Assembly (NCBI RefSeq): GCF_004359215.1
Contig: NC_090624.1
Span: 2,265,704-2,329,703, forward strand
DNA length: 64,000 nucleotides
Source of the DNA: Bremia lactucae
Taxonomy: Eukaryota > Oomycota > Peronosporomycetes > Peronosporales > Peronosporaceae
Reading direction: 5' to 3'
The position numbers and the translations under genes are program-made. Of this stretch, positions 19,678 through 30,659 are shown one piece after another (positions within the stretch are counted from its first letter, which is position 1; each line of letters opens with the position of its first letter). The notes below the pieces were generated by a model that ran no database searches, had not been told where the DNA came from, and saw only the letters and a program-made list of their open reading frames with translations.

Positions 19678-20741
19678 TTGGGCTCATTTCCCTCACCTCT
19701 CCGAACATCATCGGGAGGTGGCATGGCTTATGGCGCAGGTACTTGGCGAATAAGTCACTACCCAGGAGTCTGGGTAAGGCTCCTGGGTAGTCCTCCTGAG
19801 CAACATCTTGCTGAGTTGGAGATGTTTGAGGTATTCGTGCTCGGACAGCGGAGAGCCGCGTCTGAGGCACAGAGCCATGCTGCGGCGGAGTCCGTCAGTC
19901 AGACTCAGGATGAGCTGAGACATGAGCAGGCTCGGAGCGAGGCTCTCAACAGGACTGTTGAGATGCTCTCTGCCTGGCCGCATCAGCCGAGGCCCATTCG
20001 GATGAACGCGCCTAACTTCGATGGAACTGAAGCGCACACGATTGTCTACTGGCTTTTAGCCGAGGAGCAATGCGGTGTCGCGCAGCTCATCGGGGACGAC
20101 AGCCGGATGGTGTCGTACGCCACGTCGCATCTGCGCGGTAAGGCCTCAGAGTGGGCATACTCGGCGCTTATGGTGGACAGAAAGGCGTTCCATACATGAG
20201 CGATCTTCAACGAAAATATTCGCGCCATGTACCAGCCGCCGAACAACGAAGTGTTGCTTCAGGAGCGCTTCTTTGGAGCGCGACAGGCGAAGCGATCTCT
20301 GCAAGAGTATGTGCAAGAGATGCGCTCGCTAAGGCAGCTATTACCGTAGATCCGATTCCAGAGCACATTAAGGTGCCCAACTACGCCAGGGCCCATCGCG
20401 ACAGGCCCTTTTCGGAAGGTGCCGTGACGATAGAAGAGGTGATCCAAATTGTCGTAGTTGAGCAGCAATCCTACAACAGTGCCTCGGCGACAGCTTGGTA
20501 TGAGCCGTCGGCCGAGAGGACAGATGCCACTCCCATGCAGTTGGGCAATGCAGACGTTGTCTGCTATAAATGCGGCAAGCGCGGCTATATGATGGCTCGC
20601 TGCTATGCTAGGATCCCTGCTGGGGCAAAGATGCCCAGCAAGAGGACTCCCTTCCCAAAGAGTGAAGGCAAGAAAAAGCGTGCAGGACGCATGAATTCTG
20701 CATCGACCACCGAGGGTTCGGGAAATGCAGGAGCGCAGTAG
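19678..20741 (+). pseudogene. LTR-A gag with altered zinc knuckle
   Basis: The first part (19678-20199) runs through a Gln/Ala/Glu-rich coiled stretch (AASEAQSHAAAESVSQTQDELR) into the capsid-like part (INAPNFDGTEAHTIVYWLL..., ATSHLRGKASEWAYSAL). A TGA at 20197 replaces an expected Trp. The same frame then continues as AIFNENIRAMYQPPNNEVLLQERF to about 20350, where a frameshift leads to the C-terminal part ending at 20741. The zinc knuckle at 20562-20603 reads CYKCGKRGYMMARC: CX2CX4-Tyr-X4C with the ligand His replaced by Tyr. Confidence 0.8.
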
Positions 20742-20835
20742 AGGCGGGATGCCCTACTGACGCGGACGCTAAAGCTCCTCCTAAGTTCAGAGTTGTGGAA
20801 CAAATGGGTAGCATAGTCCCTGAGGTCTTGAAATT
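20601..20835 (+). repeat. Gag/protease junction, direct arm of inverted repeat
   Basis: The sequence from the last zinc-knuckle Cys codon to the protease N-terminal region recurs inverted at 21641-21878 with high identity (CTGGGGCAAAGATGCCCAGC, GGGATGCCCTACTGACGCGG and AAGTTCAGAGTTGTGGA are shared). Confidence 0.9.
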
Positions 20836-21190
20836 ATGGACCTCAGCCCTGCTGGTCTATAGCGCTCAAGTAAGAGGCTATGACCAGATGATGACCCTCC
20901 TCGTGGATTCGGGTGCATCACAGAATTTTGTGAAACTCGCGGCTCTAATAAAGAGACCGGCTATGTTTGAGTCGCTTTGCCAGGATGACAAGCGAGAAGA
21001 GACGACCGTTCGTTTAGCGAACAGCGCGCACGTAAAGTCTGAAAGAGTTCCGGTAGAACTTGCCTTCAGCTTTAGTGACTTCTCTTGTAAAGAGAAGTTC
21101 ACAGTGCTAGGTATGGAGTATCCGTATGACCTCATCCTAGGCATGCCATGGTTGACAATGTACCGACCATGGATAGACTGGCGTACATAG
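20795..21190 (+). CDS. LTR-A aspartic protease domain (open)
   Basis: An open 131-aa frame with a complete retropepsin layout: TLLVDSGASQNFV (active site DSGA), a flap-like region, and DLILGMPWLTMYRPWIDW at the end. In an active element it would process gag-pol. Here it is cut off from gag by a frameshift and from RT by stops, and there is no sign it is expressed. The start given is the first ATG in frame; the true domain would be part of a polyprotein. Confidence 0.75.
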   Translation: MEQMGSIVPEVLKLWTSALLVYSAQVRGYDQMMTLLVDSGASQNFVKLAALIKRPAMFESLCQDDKREETTVRLANSAHVKSERVPVELAFSFSDFSCKEKFTVLGMEYPYDLILGMPWLTMYRPWIDWRT

Positions 21191-21640
21191 AGTTGCGAAA
21201 TCTACGCAGGGCACCGGAAGGATGTGCTCCTGCGAGAGGCGTATGCAACTGATGTCGTGTCGAACACAGTTGAGGGTGCGTTGACGGGATGTCAAACGTC
21301 ACCAATTCCTACCCAGCTCGTGGAGACTGGGGTAGTGAAAAGGACGATGACAAGTAGTCATGCGTCCGAATGTCCTGCACAGAGCCAAAAGCTTGTGGCA
21401 GTAACGGCGTGCTGACAGAAAGTCATGCATCGCATAAACCGGCACAGTGCCTAGAGCCTGGTTGCGGTTGAAGGGGGGCGTTAGCCAGGAGTGCAACGGC
21501 ACCAGCTTCCCGAAAAAGGTCGTGGTGACTCGTAGAACGAGTACCCGGCAGATAAGAACGATCAAAGGCACGTCTAAACGAGTGACCTTTGGAGCAGTCT
21601 CTAATAAAGAGGACGGACCTTCGAACGAGATGTTTGAGGC

Positions 21641-21878
21641 CGAAATTTCGAGACTTCAGGGACTATGCTACCCATTTGCTCCACAACTCTGAACTTAGGG
21701 GTAGCTTCAGAGTCCGCGTCAGTAGGGCATCCCGCCCCTACTGCGCTCCTTCATTTCCCGACCCCTCAGTGGTCGATGCAGAACTCATGCGTCTCGCACG
21801 CTGGTTCTTGTCATCGCATTTTGGGAAGGGAGTCCTCTTGCTGGGCATCTTTGCCCCAGCAAGGAACCTGGCATAGTG
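21641..21878 (-). repeat. Inverted copy of gag/protease segment
   Basis: Reverse-complement copy of 20601-20835 placed about 0.8 kb downstream in the same element. It interrupts the protease-RT linker whose own frame (GPSNEMFEAEIS) is still readable up to 21650. Its gag-proximal end is joined directly to a tRNA-Glu-like sequence at 21877-21941. Confidence 0.9.
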
Positions 21879-21941
21879 GTGACTCGAACCCGGGTTTGCT
21901 GGGTGAGAGTCAGCTATCCTAACCGCCTAGACTATGTGGGA
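21877..21941 (-). tRNA. Truncated tRNA-Glu(CTC)-like sequence
   Basis: The minus strand from 21941 reads TCCCACATAGTCTAGGCGG then TTAGGATAGCTGACTCTCAC then CCAGCAAACCCGGGTTCGAG. It has the 5' acceptor strand, a D arm with TAGTCTAG-GGTTAGGAT, anticodon loop CTCTCAC with anticodon CTC (21905-21907), and the T-loop GGTTCGAGTC. The 3' T-stem and 3' acceptor strand are absent; the sequence passes straight into inverted gag. The A and B boxes are therefore present but no cloverleaf can close. It is a tRNA pseudogene or SINE-like head, not a functional tRNA. Confidence 0.75.
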
Positions 21942-22399
21942 AAGCTTGTCGACCATTAGCGCAAGAGCAATATAGCTCAAATTTACTATACTAGCAACGC
22001 ATGGAGGCATCCTCAGTTGAGGTGCTCCGGCAAGTCTTTAAATCTGCCGAGATAGTAAATCTCGCGGAGCTGTGTTGGGACCTGCTCCTTGTCGAATTAA
22101 AGGAAGGAAAGATCCACGAAATAGTCGCACCAGTTCCAGAAGAAAACTTGGTGGACTGTTGCTCGTCGTCCACAATGGACGAGAGCGTCCTAGAAACGGA
22201 CAAAAAGAAAGACAGTTCGCTGCTCAAGGCTGGGATGCCTTGAGAGGCAGACCGTTCTTTGAGGTTCTGTGGAAACATCGCGATGTGCTCCCAGAAGAAG
22301 TACCGAGCCGCCTACCAGCAGATAGGGACATCGGGCATTTCATATGGAGCGTGGCACCAAGTATTGCGTGACCGGGCAATGACCGCTGCCGAAAGAACA

Positions 22400-23250
22400 A
22401 GTCGATTATATCGATGAGATCTTCGACAAGCGAGCCAAGGCGGGACATGTGCAAATCGCCTCACTGCAGCCCGACCTTTAGTGTGCGTAAAGCCACAGGT
22501 GGATGGCGCGTGGTTCATGCTTACAATAAGCTGAACACTGCGACCTAACCGGCGCAAACGCCAATCCTACGGAAAGATGTCTTGTTGAGCTCCATGAAAA
22601 AGTCAACTATCTTTCCCGCGTTGAATTTGAAGGATGGCTACTATCAGGTACTCATGAGAGAGCCCGATGTAGCCAAAGCGGCAGTAAGCACCCTAAGCGG
22701 TATGCGTTAAGAGTGGCTTGTGATGCCCCAAGGATTGAAAAACGCACCAGCGACATTCAACCGAGTGATGGCTCACGTGATGCGTCAACACCGTGCCTAT
22801 GCCCCCCCCATTACTTTGACGATGTATTCGTGCATAGTAGGGCCGAGGACGAACTGAGCGAGATAGAGTCACACAAGCGTCATTTTGGACGCTGTGTCAC
22901 AGACTCTAGGCGATGCCCGATTGTACGTCAACTTTCAAAAGTGCGTCATTGGGGTCCCCAAGATACCTGTGTTGGGCTGCATCGTAGGTACGCAAGGCGT
23001 ACAAACAGACCAAAACAAAGTAAATTCGGCAAAGAAATGACCAATCTCACGACACGTGAAGGATTTGCGCCAATTACTGCGCTCTCTAATTACTCGCATA
23101 AATACAGCAAGAATTTTGCAGAGCAGACTAAGCCTTGTCTGACCTCCTTAAGAAGGATGCAGAGTGATTTTTGGTCAAAGGAACAAGAAGAGGCGTTCAC
23201 ACCAGTGGAGCAACCTATTGAAGAGGCATCAATCTTGGCATTGCCAGACG
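22400..23250 (+). pseudogene. LTR-A reverse transcriptase
   Basis: Motifs recur across shifting frames: PLPKEQVDYIDEIFDKRAK near 22390-22440, TGGWRVVHAYNKLN near 22498-22535, FPALNLKDGYYQVLMREPDV near 22615-22675, EWLVMPQGLKNAPATFNRVM near 22705-22770, and the catalytic box YFDDVFVHSR at 22810-22850, followed by the thumb region. At least four frameshifts and several stops are present. The YFDD box is intact, in contrast to LTR-C. Confidence 0.8.
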
Positions 23251-23480
23251 TGGATTAGCCCTATGGGGTCGTCTGCGATGTAAGCAATTTTGCAATCAGC
23301 AGCTCGCTAATGCAGAAGGATGACGACGGCGTTGGCCGTGTCATCTCTTATCGATCTCGGCTTTTTAAAGCCGCGAAACTGAATTACCCTGGCAACTTAA
23401 TTATCTCCTAAACCGCAATAAACGCACGGCATCTAAAGCCTACAACGTCAAGTTGGCTTACATGTTTCTCTAAATTTAAT
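23251..23480 (+). pseudogene. LTR-A RNase H
   Basis: YGVVCDVSNFAISSSLMQKD opens the domain (first catalytic Asp in VCDVS), followed by RVISYRSRLFKAAKLNYPG. The DKE block that should follow is degraded (NLIIS then stop). Compare the intact DKE block in the LTR-C copy at 32352-32627. Confidence 0.7.
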
Positions 23481-23559
23481 TTCAAAATGAATACAAGCTA
23501 GGTAAGACAAATGAATTAGTTGTCGCGTTATCGCGCAAATTAGATTTCGAGGCAAGACA

Positions 23560-24736
23560 CCAGGAAAGTGTTTCTCGTGCTAAGGCACAAGTTCAGTCGT
23601 CAACGCTGGCAGCTATGAAGGTCTACCACGTAAATGAGCTCGTTGGCCTCAGAAAAAGGGAGAGCTACAGTCAGGATGAAAACTGTCGCCTGCTGTTAAA
23701 TCACCTCGGTGGACAAAAGTTCTCCCTTCTGTAGCACCTGAAAGCTAAGCTGAATAGGTTTAGCTACAGCGATGGCCTGTTATGGCATCAGGTGTCATCT
23801 TGTGATCCTTTTATAATATATGTATAGATCTCAAGCTAAAGATACTTCACGAGCTCCATGATGCACCCACAAGTGGATAACTGCGCCGTGAAAGACATCA
23901 TTACGAGTGTCAGAGGAATCTTGGTGGCCATTTCTATATCGATCGTTACCAACAATGTTTCGCTCTTGAGAACAAGGTCAGCGCGTAAAGCCTACACCGT
24001 CCAGCAGTGCGAAATTAAAGCCGCTGCCGATTCCAACGGATTGTTGGAAAACGGTCAAAACACACTTCATGTTTGGCAGGCCGCCTGACCACAACGATCG
24101 GACGGGGCTCGTCGTCTTTGTAGACAGATTGAGCAAATGATGCTTTTTAGCACCATGGAAAACATCGACCACAGGCAAGGAGGCAGCTCTCTTGTTCCTA
24201 GATCATGTTTACCGACTACATGGGATACCCGAAACTATACTATCGGACCGAGATCCGCGCTTTACGTCCCATTTATAACGTCATGTGCTTGAGCTGCTGG
24301 ATAGCAAGCTCCACATGTCGACCGCAGATCATCCTCAGACCGATGGCCAAACCGATCGGGTCAATCGGGTCGTGGCGGATGTCTTGCGCACAATAGCAAC
24401 TCCCAAAGAGTTGAGCAAGCAATGCCTTTTGTGGAGTTCGCTATAAATAATTGTGTCCACGCCAGTACGGGTGAGACACCGTTTTATATTAACGGACTGC
24501 GCCATCCTCGGACGCCAGTCTCGTTTGTGCGCAGCCCATGTCTTAGTAGGAGAGGGCCCCTAACTATGCTCGGTGCGAAAGAGGGGCATAGTTTCGTCAA
24601 TATGACGATGACCCGCGAGGGTATCATCTCAACGACAGAAACTTGCCCTAGTGACCCTGTCAGTTTAGCAGTGGTCAATAAAACTACGCCTTTAGACCGA
24701 CCTTTCGGCGGTATCATAGGCGAAGTTGATGCTTAA
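23560..24736 (+). pseudogene. LTR-A integrase
   Basis: A degraded core with recognisable pieces: KILHELHDAP (zinc-binding region), NGQ...HAWQAA, and, in a long open stretch at 24422-24530, PFVEFAINNCVHASTGETPFYINGLRHPRTP, the conserved end of the gypsy integrase core. The catalytic D-D-E positions cannot all be placed because of frame breaks. Confidence 0.7.
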
Positions 24737-24861
24737 ATCGTGAGCGAGGCTCAACGCTTTGTGGATGAGCGATTAGCCATCACACGAAAAGTCCGTGACG
24801 CACAGAATAAACAAAAGAATGTCCGGACCGAAATGGTCGCAAAAATAATGAGCGCTTTAGA

Positions 24862-25344
24862 GTGGGAGAAAAAGTACTATTAAGTGCTTGTACCCTACCT
24901 AAAAATGCAAATTATGTACTACCTGGAGGCACTACGAAGTTGTTGCCGCATTTCAATTGGCCCTTCACGGTGGTAGAAGAGGTTGGAGACCAAAATTATA
25001 GGCTCATCCTTCCCCCGTATATGAAGACGCTCCCCATATTTTTCGTAGGTCGTCTGAAACTGTATGACCCAAATGAGGTCACATACCCCCTAATCTATCT
25101 AAGGAGACCGATGGTGACGCCGACTGTGAGTCGAGCGACGATCGGGTCAGGGGGACGGAGAAGGCAAAAAAGCCGAATGACCTCCCCACCGCGAAAGGAC
25201 TCGGAGAGTGAGGGATATCACGCGAGAAACGCGGATTACTTAGCATTATCTTCTCCAGAAGGTCCAAGCGAGTCTTCAGGCATTCATAACCCTGACGATT
25301 CTTCGCTCGGACGTCATAAGATCCGAGGCAGCCGCATGACTTGA
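24862..25344 (+). pseudogene. LTR-A integrase C-terminal domain
   Basis: An open 160-aa frame: GEKVLLSACTLPKNANYVLPGG, TTKLLPHFNWPFTVVEEVGD, NYRLILPPYMKTLPIFFVGRL. This is the GPF/Y-type module that ends chromovirus-like integrases. In the LTR-C element it reads IGPFRLLHRQGNAYTIELP; here the Gly of GPF is Trp. A Ser/Arg-rich tail follows with no clear chromodomain. Confidence 0.8.
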
Positions 25345-26692
25345 CCCTTCAGATCCGCAATACGTCGTTCGACAGCGCTTCACGCCTGCGACTGACCGGT
25401 TTAAGGTAAGGCAGCCGCGAGAAGGTGGGCGAAATCGCCACTCCTATCGGGCGCCGCCTGCACTGATGGATGCGGGTAGGAATCAACGCTTCCTTGCTTG
25501 AAGGTTGCTTGCCCACCGCTCCGTGAGGCAAAGGTAAAGATCGTCGTCCAACGAAGAAGTGATCCTAAAAATTTCGACTTTTGAGAACCGATCGGTTCCC
25601 TACGTATTGACGTGCCCAGCTTGGTGGCTGCCTATGAAAAAGGGCACCCGCTGAGGCATCTTCGCTATTCTCAAATGAACTAGCAAAAGTAGCGTAGTAA
25701 GAATCATTAGGGGGTACAGTACCCTCCATGACTTCTTTAACAAGCAAGCGGGCAAAATTAATTCGCTGCGAACTGTATCGTGATGCGGTTAAAAGCGGGG
25801 CGTAAATATCGCCTCGAATTGGTCGGCGTTTCTTTTGAACGCAACACGACCGGGATCGGGAAAATTACGCCCAAGCGATTTCCTCTGAACCTTACATGAA
25901 TTAAAGGCGCCATAACAAATATGAGTGTCTAGAATAGCTCGCTCTAAGAGCGACGCTCTTGGCCCGTTCACGAGGCCATTTAGATGGAGGGGCATCATGG
26001 ATATGCCACTCGTCACATAGCCAGGTTTAAAACGACTGGCTTGTGCCACCGACTGAGCATGTTCACGTGTCGTAGGAGTTGCTTAAGGCTCAGAATCCTC
26101 TATCCCAGAACCATTATGGATAATGGTCTGAGCATAAGGCGTTGTGGTTTTCCTCAACGGAGAGGCAGCTGCAGCTTTATGCGCAGCGCTCCATTTAACG
26201 GTCGCTGCGCTATCCAGCGCAGATGACGAGACAGCATTAGAAAACTTTGTTGTCTCAATATTTGGAGCAATGAGAGAAGCTTGGATATGCAATAATGCGC
26301 CATCATCCTTCCTCATAAGCTCGCTGTCCACACCACTACGATGAGGTATGGCAGCGGTGTCGACTCATTGTAGTCAACAATAAGCGACGGATCAACATCC
26401 TTACTGTGCAAGTGGGATGGATCTTAAAGCCCAGTTGGCGTGACAGAGCAGTAGCTGTCGGCGTTTCGAATGAGGCATTAGACGCTGCCGGCGTCCTAAT
26501 GCGGCGCGTGCGCTTCGCACGGTTGAGTCGGTGTATTCACGGACGACCCACCACGTTGCCTTTTTAGGTAACATATTAGGCTCCGTGTAAGACACAGGTA
26601 AAAAGAGTGGCTGAGAGAACTAAGCGGTGTGTTAAGCAGCTCGCTGTTCCTTTGTCCTCTTTGACGAAATTGCAGAATGTAAATTCGTTCAT
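25345..26692 (+). other. LTR-A 3' internal region
   Basis: About 1.35 kb between integrase and PPT with no identifiable domain on either strand. Scattered plus-strand pieces (RYRLELVGVSFERNTTG near 25800-25860) look coding-like but are not assignable. Confidence 0.4.
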
Positions 26693-26705
26693 AAAGGGGG
26701 AATGG
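26693..26705 (+). promoter_or_regulatory. LTR-A polypurine tract
   Basis: AAAGGGGGAATGG directly before the 3' LTR (TGTAACGGG at 26706), the expected site of plus-strand DNA priming. Confidence 0.75.
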
Positions 26706-27232
26706 TGTAACGGGCTATAGTTGCCCTAAGGCTACACAGTCCTAGTTAAGTACACGAAGTGTACTTATCTAGGACTGTGAAGTAATTAGACCCACCACTT
26801 GGGTGGGGTTCACATTGAGACCCACCCTTGCGAATGTGATGCACATAGGTTCATTCACATTAGGAGGGATGAAGGCCAGCGTCATTCGTTTCGCGAGGTA
26901 TCTAGAAAGACGCGCTCGCAATACATATAAGTGTTATCAACAGAGATGAAATTAAATGATTGGATACAAAGAGGTATTTATATTTAATACGAATACAAAT
27001 CAGTCGGAAAAACTACTTCCTACGTGGTAAGTGCGCATGAGGAGTCGGGTCACTGCTCTTGTGACGACGGGTATACCAGAGTATTAAGTGCGTCGGGTGA
27101 CCAGAGTATTAAGTGCGTTGGGAGAGGTCCTAAGGCCACTGCACGCGAAAGTAGACGGTCAAATCGCTTCCTCGCTGTGCTAGGGTGTGTGCTTAAGTAG
27201 AGCGTGGTCGCATTAAGACGTGCCCGCATACA
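26706..27232 (+). repeat. LTR-A, 3' copy
   Basis: TGTAACGGGC... to ...GTGCCCGCATACA. It differs from the 5' LTR by many substitutions and by a private 25-bp tandem duplication (27075-27099 and 27100-27124, unit ACCAGAGTATTAAGTGCG...), indicating considerable age. Confidence 0.9.
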
Positions 27233-27641
27233 CGAATACCCAGCTCCATGCTATAAGCTTTATTCGGAGATTTGTAGCCAAGATGGAAATTTATCAAATA
27301 AGTGTCCAATCATTTTGCGTCGATCCATCTCTTCAACGCAAAATTTACTAATTTCGAAATTTTGCTCGATTGTAAATGGCTACATGTTTGCCGCTCGGAA
27401 CTCGTGAAGATGTTTAGTAGACACGGTCATGGGCCAGACCATGGAAATACTTTGAGTAGCTTAAGAGGTACAATCGATAATAGCGGCACTACGAATACTA
27501 ATTTAAAATTTATGACTAACGCCTTAGACGGTTCTCAAGGCTTCTTGGTTCTTCTAAAATCGCTGATCATGGACATTCCACAGCTTCAATTTCTTAACGA
27601 AATGCACAGTTTTCCGTCATGACGCGGCTTTACGTCGAAAC
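27233..27641 (+). other. Spacer with unassigned ORF (27302-27622)
   Basis: About 400 bp of unique-looking sequence between LTR-A and LTR-D. A plus frame encodes 106 aa (GHGPDHGNTLSSLRGTID, QGFLVLLKSLIMDIPQLQFL) with no family I recognise. It could be a fragment of a host gene split by insertion. Confidence 0.3.
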
Positions 27642-28111
27642 TGTAAGCGAGCACACTTCGGTTGGATAAGTACTCGTGTTGTACATTTCACATATAGGTG
27701 ACCCCTTTAACGATTAAATATAGGCGTATCATAATAATCCTATCTATTATAACTTCCTACGAGTGGCAGCCACCAGAGAGAGATCTGGTGGTCGTCGAGA
27801 TCTATTTTAATTTCAATTTAGTTCATTAGAATATTAAATTTTAGTTCCCATTTTGATCTTAAAGGGTTAAGTTTTCTTACGAAGACTTGCGCAGTGATCT
27901 ATGCGGGTACCAAGGCTTTTTAAGGTATCTATTCTCGAACATTAGTTATTACTTGTTTCCACAAGCAACTGAGTCCCTTGAACTAGGATTCTTCAAGCTC
28001 TACGAGCTTGGACGACTTACTGAGATGCTTACTTCTTAGTGTTATAGAACTAAGTGATTAATTGAGTCCAAGGTCTTCCTCGGACTCATGGAGCGAGGTA
28101 GCTCCGCTTCA
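27642..28111 (+). repeat. LTR-D, full copy
   Basis: TGTAAGCGAGCACACTTCGG... to ...AGCTCCGCTTCA, about 470 bp, followed by CCTGGTAGCATTC. It contains the dyad CCACCAGA-GAGAGA-TCTGGTGG at 27770-27791 and matches 29519-29930 and the reversed copies at 519-834 and 4810-6338. Confidence 0.8.
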
Positions 28112-28124
28112 CCTGGTAGCATTC
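28112..28124 (+). promoter_or_regulatory. LTR-D primer-binding site
   Basis: CCTGGTAGCATTC with the TGGTAGCA octamer shared by all four gypsy families in this window. Confidence 0.5.
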
Positions 28125-28620
28125 GTGTCAATCTTCGCCTAGTCTTTATAAAACGAAGCCTCTGCTGGCATAAATACTTTCCCGAATTTTTAGGGACAAA
28201 ACGCTTAGCGTTTGAGAAGCTTAAATCTATGTTTGGGCTAGATCTTATAGATCATGCCCTCTTGTAGGGCGGGACCAGAGGTCTATGAGGAATATTCCGA
28301 TCGTTTTTATCCAAAGAGTCGGATCAAAAAAAGAAGACCCGTTTCAACCAATAGGTCGTCTCTTGAAAGAAATAGGGTCTCTATGAGACTCTGCCGATGT
28401 GGCCGACGTTCGTTTAAAACGTAAAATCTGCTTTGATCTCGCATATTTGAGGGTCAAAGGCCAATTAAGGGTGGCGTATCGGCCACAATACCATATCAAG
28501 TCTACCAGCACTTTAGTGTTTCGGATGCTCATGCAACCGTGGATCCAAGCCGCATTGAGGCCGATGATGTATCCGTTCCCACCTCTACGGATGTGAAGTG
28601 TCGATTGACGCAACTTGACT

Positions 28621-28839
28621 CTAATCGCGGCTCTCGGAAACGTCAACGGAGTAAAAACAATCTTGCCGAATATAATACACACTTTTACAACTTTCAAAGC
28701 ACCTTGCGCTCAAGAGCCTTCCGATGGGGGATAAAAACCCAAGCCACTTTACCAGATATTGGTATTTACACTTGCGAAGACTTCGCTTCAAAAGTATTTC
28801 GACGTTTCGAAACTGAAGGTTTTCTTGCTCGTCGAGCAC
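28621..28839 (-). pseudogene. Chromodomain-like fragment
   Basis: The minus-strand frame reads LQFRNVEILLKRSLRKCKYQYLVKWLGF: the chromodomain pattern (VExILxxR...YLVKWxG) found at the C-terminus of chromovirus integrases. The usual following W-E-P residues are lost. It may be the detached tail of the LTR-C polyprotein, whose integrase C-terminal domain lies on the same strand at 30906-30660. Confidence 0.6.
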
Positions 28840-29518
28840 AGCAGGAGGGGCGAATATATGGCGGCGTCTTTGTTGGCGTTAACGCACGAGGTGTAACTTC
28901 TCCGTGAAAATCATGCTCGATAAGAGAGCACCTTTGATGCGGTCCAAGATCTTTCTTTTATGTTGAAGCGTTATCAATAATCTCGTTAAAGACCAGTTAA
29001 AAATCCCGATGAGGATGCAGCAATCTGCGGCACATCTGACTGGCTCGGCGCGAGCACTATCAATCCACGTCGGAGAGATCTTGATAGGGCTTAAAAATCC
29101 AACTTAGAACACTGTGTGTGTACGCAGCTTGCACGGAAGTTTTAGCGTATAAGCTAAGCCCTTATGGTCACGACCGTAAATGGTTCAGTGAAGCGCGGTT
29201 GCAATTCAGTCATAAAGACCGCTGAAACTACGTTTTATAGGTAGATTTTTACCATTTAGTAATGCTCGGTCACCTACCACATAGAAATTAATGTTGCTTC
29301 TGCTTTTAGCATCCGCTTGTTCCTTTGTTCGTCTTGGCTATCAGTTATTGTATCCTACACTTGACGTAAGACATTTAACCGAGTTGCAAGAAACTCGCTA
29401 ACCGGTTTCCTAACCATAACAGGGCTGATTTCAGCAAGCCGGTCGGCTATTTCTCCCCACCAAGCCCAAAACTACGAAGTTTTAGCATAGACGGAACGCG
29501 TGTGTGTGACGCTATTCC

Positions 29519-29930
29519 TGTTATATGGCACACTTCGGTTGGTGAACCATTAATTTAGTATATGTCAATCCTGGATCACATACTTTCTGGTCTATTTAAA
29601 ATACGTAAATTGTTAAAATACCAATTATTATGAATAATAAGCGTTGCAGGCACCAGATATAGATCTGGTGGCCGAAATGTATTTTTAATCAGTTTGGGTA
29701 CGGTTATATTTCAAATTACTTAATAAAGTTCAATTTTTCTTTTAAATAAAGCCTTTCCAAGGCTTGCTCTCCGACGAGTGAGAGTAATAAGCTTTCCGAA
29801 GGTATATACTCTCCGGCTATAGTTGTAACTTGATTCTACGAACCCCTGAATCCCTTGAACAAGGATTCATTAAGCTGTAATAGCTGGTATGACTCACTGA
29901 GTTGTTACACCTGCGGAGGACCTATCTTCA
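29519..29930 (+). repeat. LTR-D, 3'-truncated copy
   Basis: TGTTATATGGCACACTTCGG... with the dyad CACCAGAT-ATAG-ATCTGGTG at 29651-29670. Similarity to the full LTR ends at about 29905-29930, after GACTCACTGAG. Confidence 0.75.
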
Positions 29931-30659
29931 ATATTGTCGTTTACTGCTAGCAAGACCGTAGTCTTACCGATTAAGCTAGTATCAACAATCCCTTCCTAGC
30001 CAAGCCTTGTGCTTACAGTGATTTTACAACGGCTTGCATGATTCCCTCAACTTTGCAGCGTGAAGTGCATCTTTGGCCTTGCCAAATTGTCGATCTGATG
30101 CGTAGTCTATCGGTGATCACATTTCTTAAAAGCAGCAGAAAGGTCATGACCTGTAACATAATCATGTGTTTTACTTGCCATCTCGAATAATCAGTTGGCA
30201 CGGCAATATAGCGCTGTAAGCTGGTTGACTGGCCAGTCACTGCAAGCATGCTTTGCATTATTTGAGAATACTCAATGTTAGCATTGTGGGTACAAGAAGC
30301 TGCTTCTCATCACTCAAACCCGTCAATGGATGTGGAGGATAGATCAGTTTCGCCTAATTTGACGAACCCGAATAAATTCGTGATTTGGATGACACCCATT
30401 ATTATTTGAGGAAAAATATTGATCACGAGCGATCCCATCGTCGCAAGTTAGCGGTGACGGCTCATAATGTTTCTCGTGACCAGTTGCAAAGTTGTGCGCA
30501 GGTTGCGACTGGTCAACTGGCGAATGAATGAAATTAGTCCCTTCACAACAAGCTGATGACAACTCGTCCGAAAATCTCTTCCTTGGAGGAAAGAGTGAAT
30601 CGTGTATTTCAAGAGAATCATACGTTGTTCCGAGATAACAAGGCTTTGGCTCGGAATCA

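Larger units (their letters stand above)
19075..27232 (+). mobile_element. LTR-A Ty3/gypsy retrotransposon (complete ends, dead)
   Basis: The best-preserved gypsy element here, 8.16 kb: 5' LTR 19075-19604, PBS, gag with zinc knuckle, protease, RT, RNase H, integrase with C-terminal domain, PPT and 3' LTR 26706-27232. The flanks CTAAT (19070-19074) and CGAAT (27233-27237) are a 5-bp target duplication with one mismatch, so these are true ends of one insertion. It is inactive, with a TGA in gag, several frameshifts, a mutated zinc knuckle, and a 0.3 kb inverted tRNA-gag insertion between protease and RT. Confidence 0.85.
27642..29930 (+). mobile_element. Short LTR-D-bounded element
   Basis: Two LTR-D copies in the same orientation bound only 1.4 kb of internal DNA. 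After the first LTR comes the PBS (CCTGGTAGCATTCGTG) and a gag-like start (KLKSMFGL..., near 28215). The interior also holds a chromodomain-like segment on the opposite strand (28621-28839). It is either a deletion derivative of an LTR-D gypsy or two independent solo LTRs; the second LTR lacks its 3' quarter. Confidence 0.55.

Noticed and set aside
21877..21941. Functional tRNA-Glu gene
   Set aside because: The 3' T stem and 3' acceptor strand are missing, so a mature tRNA cannot form.
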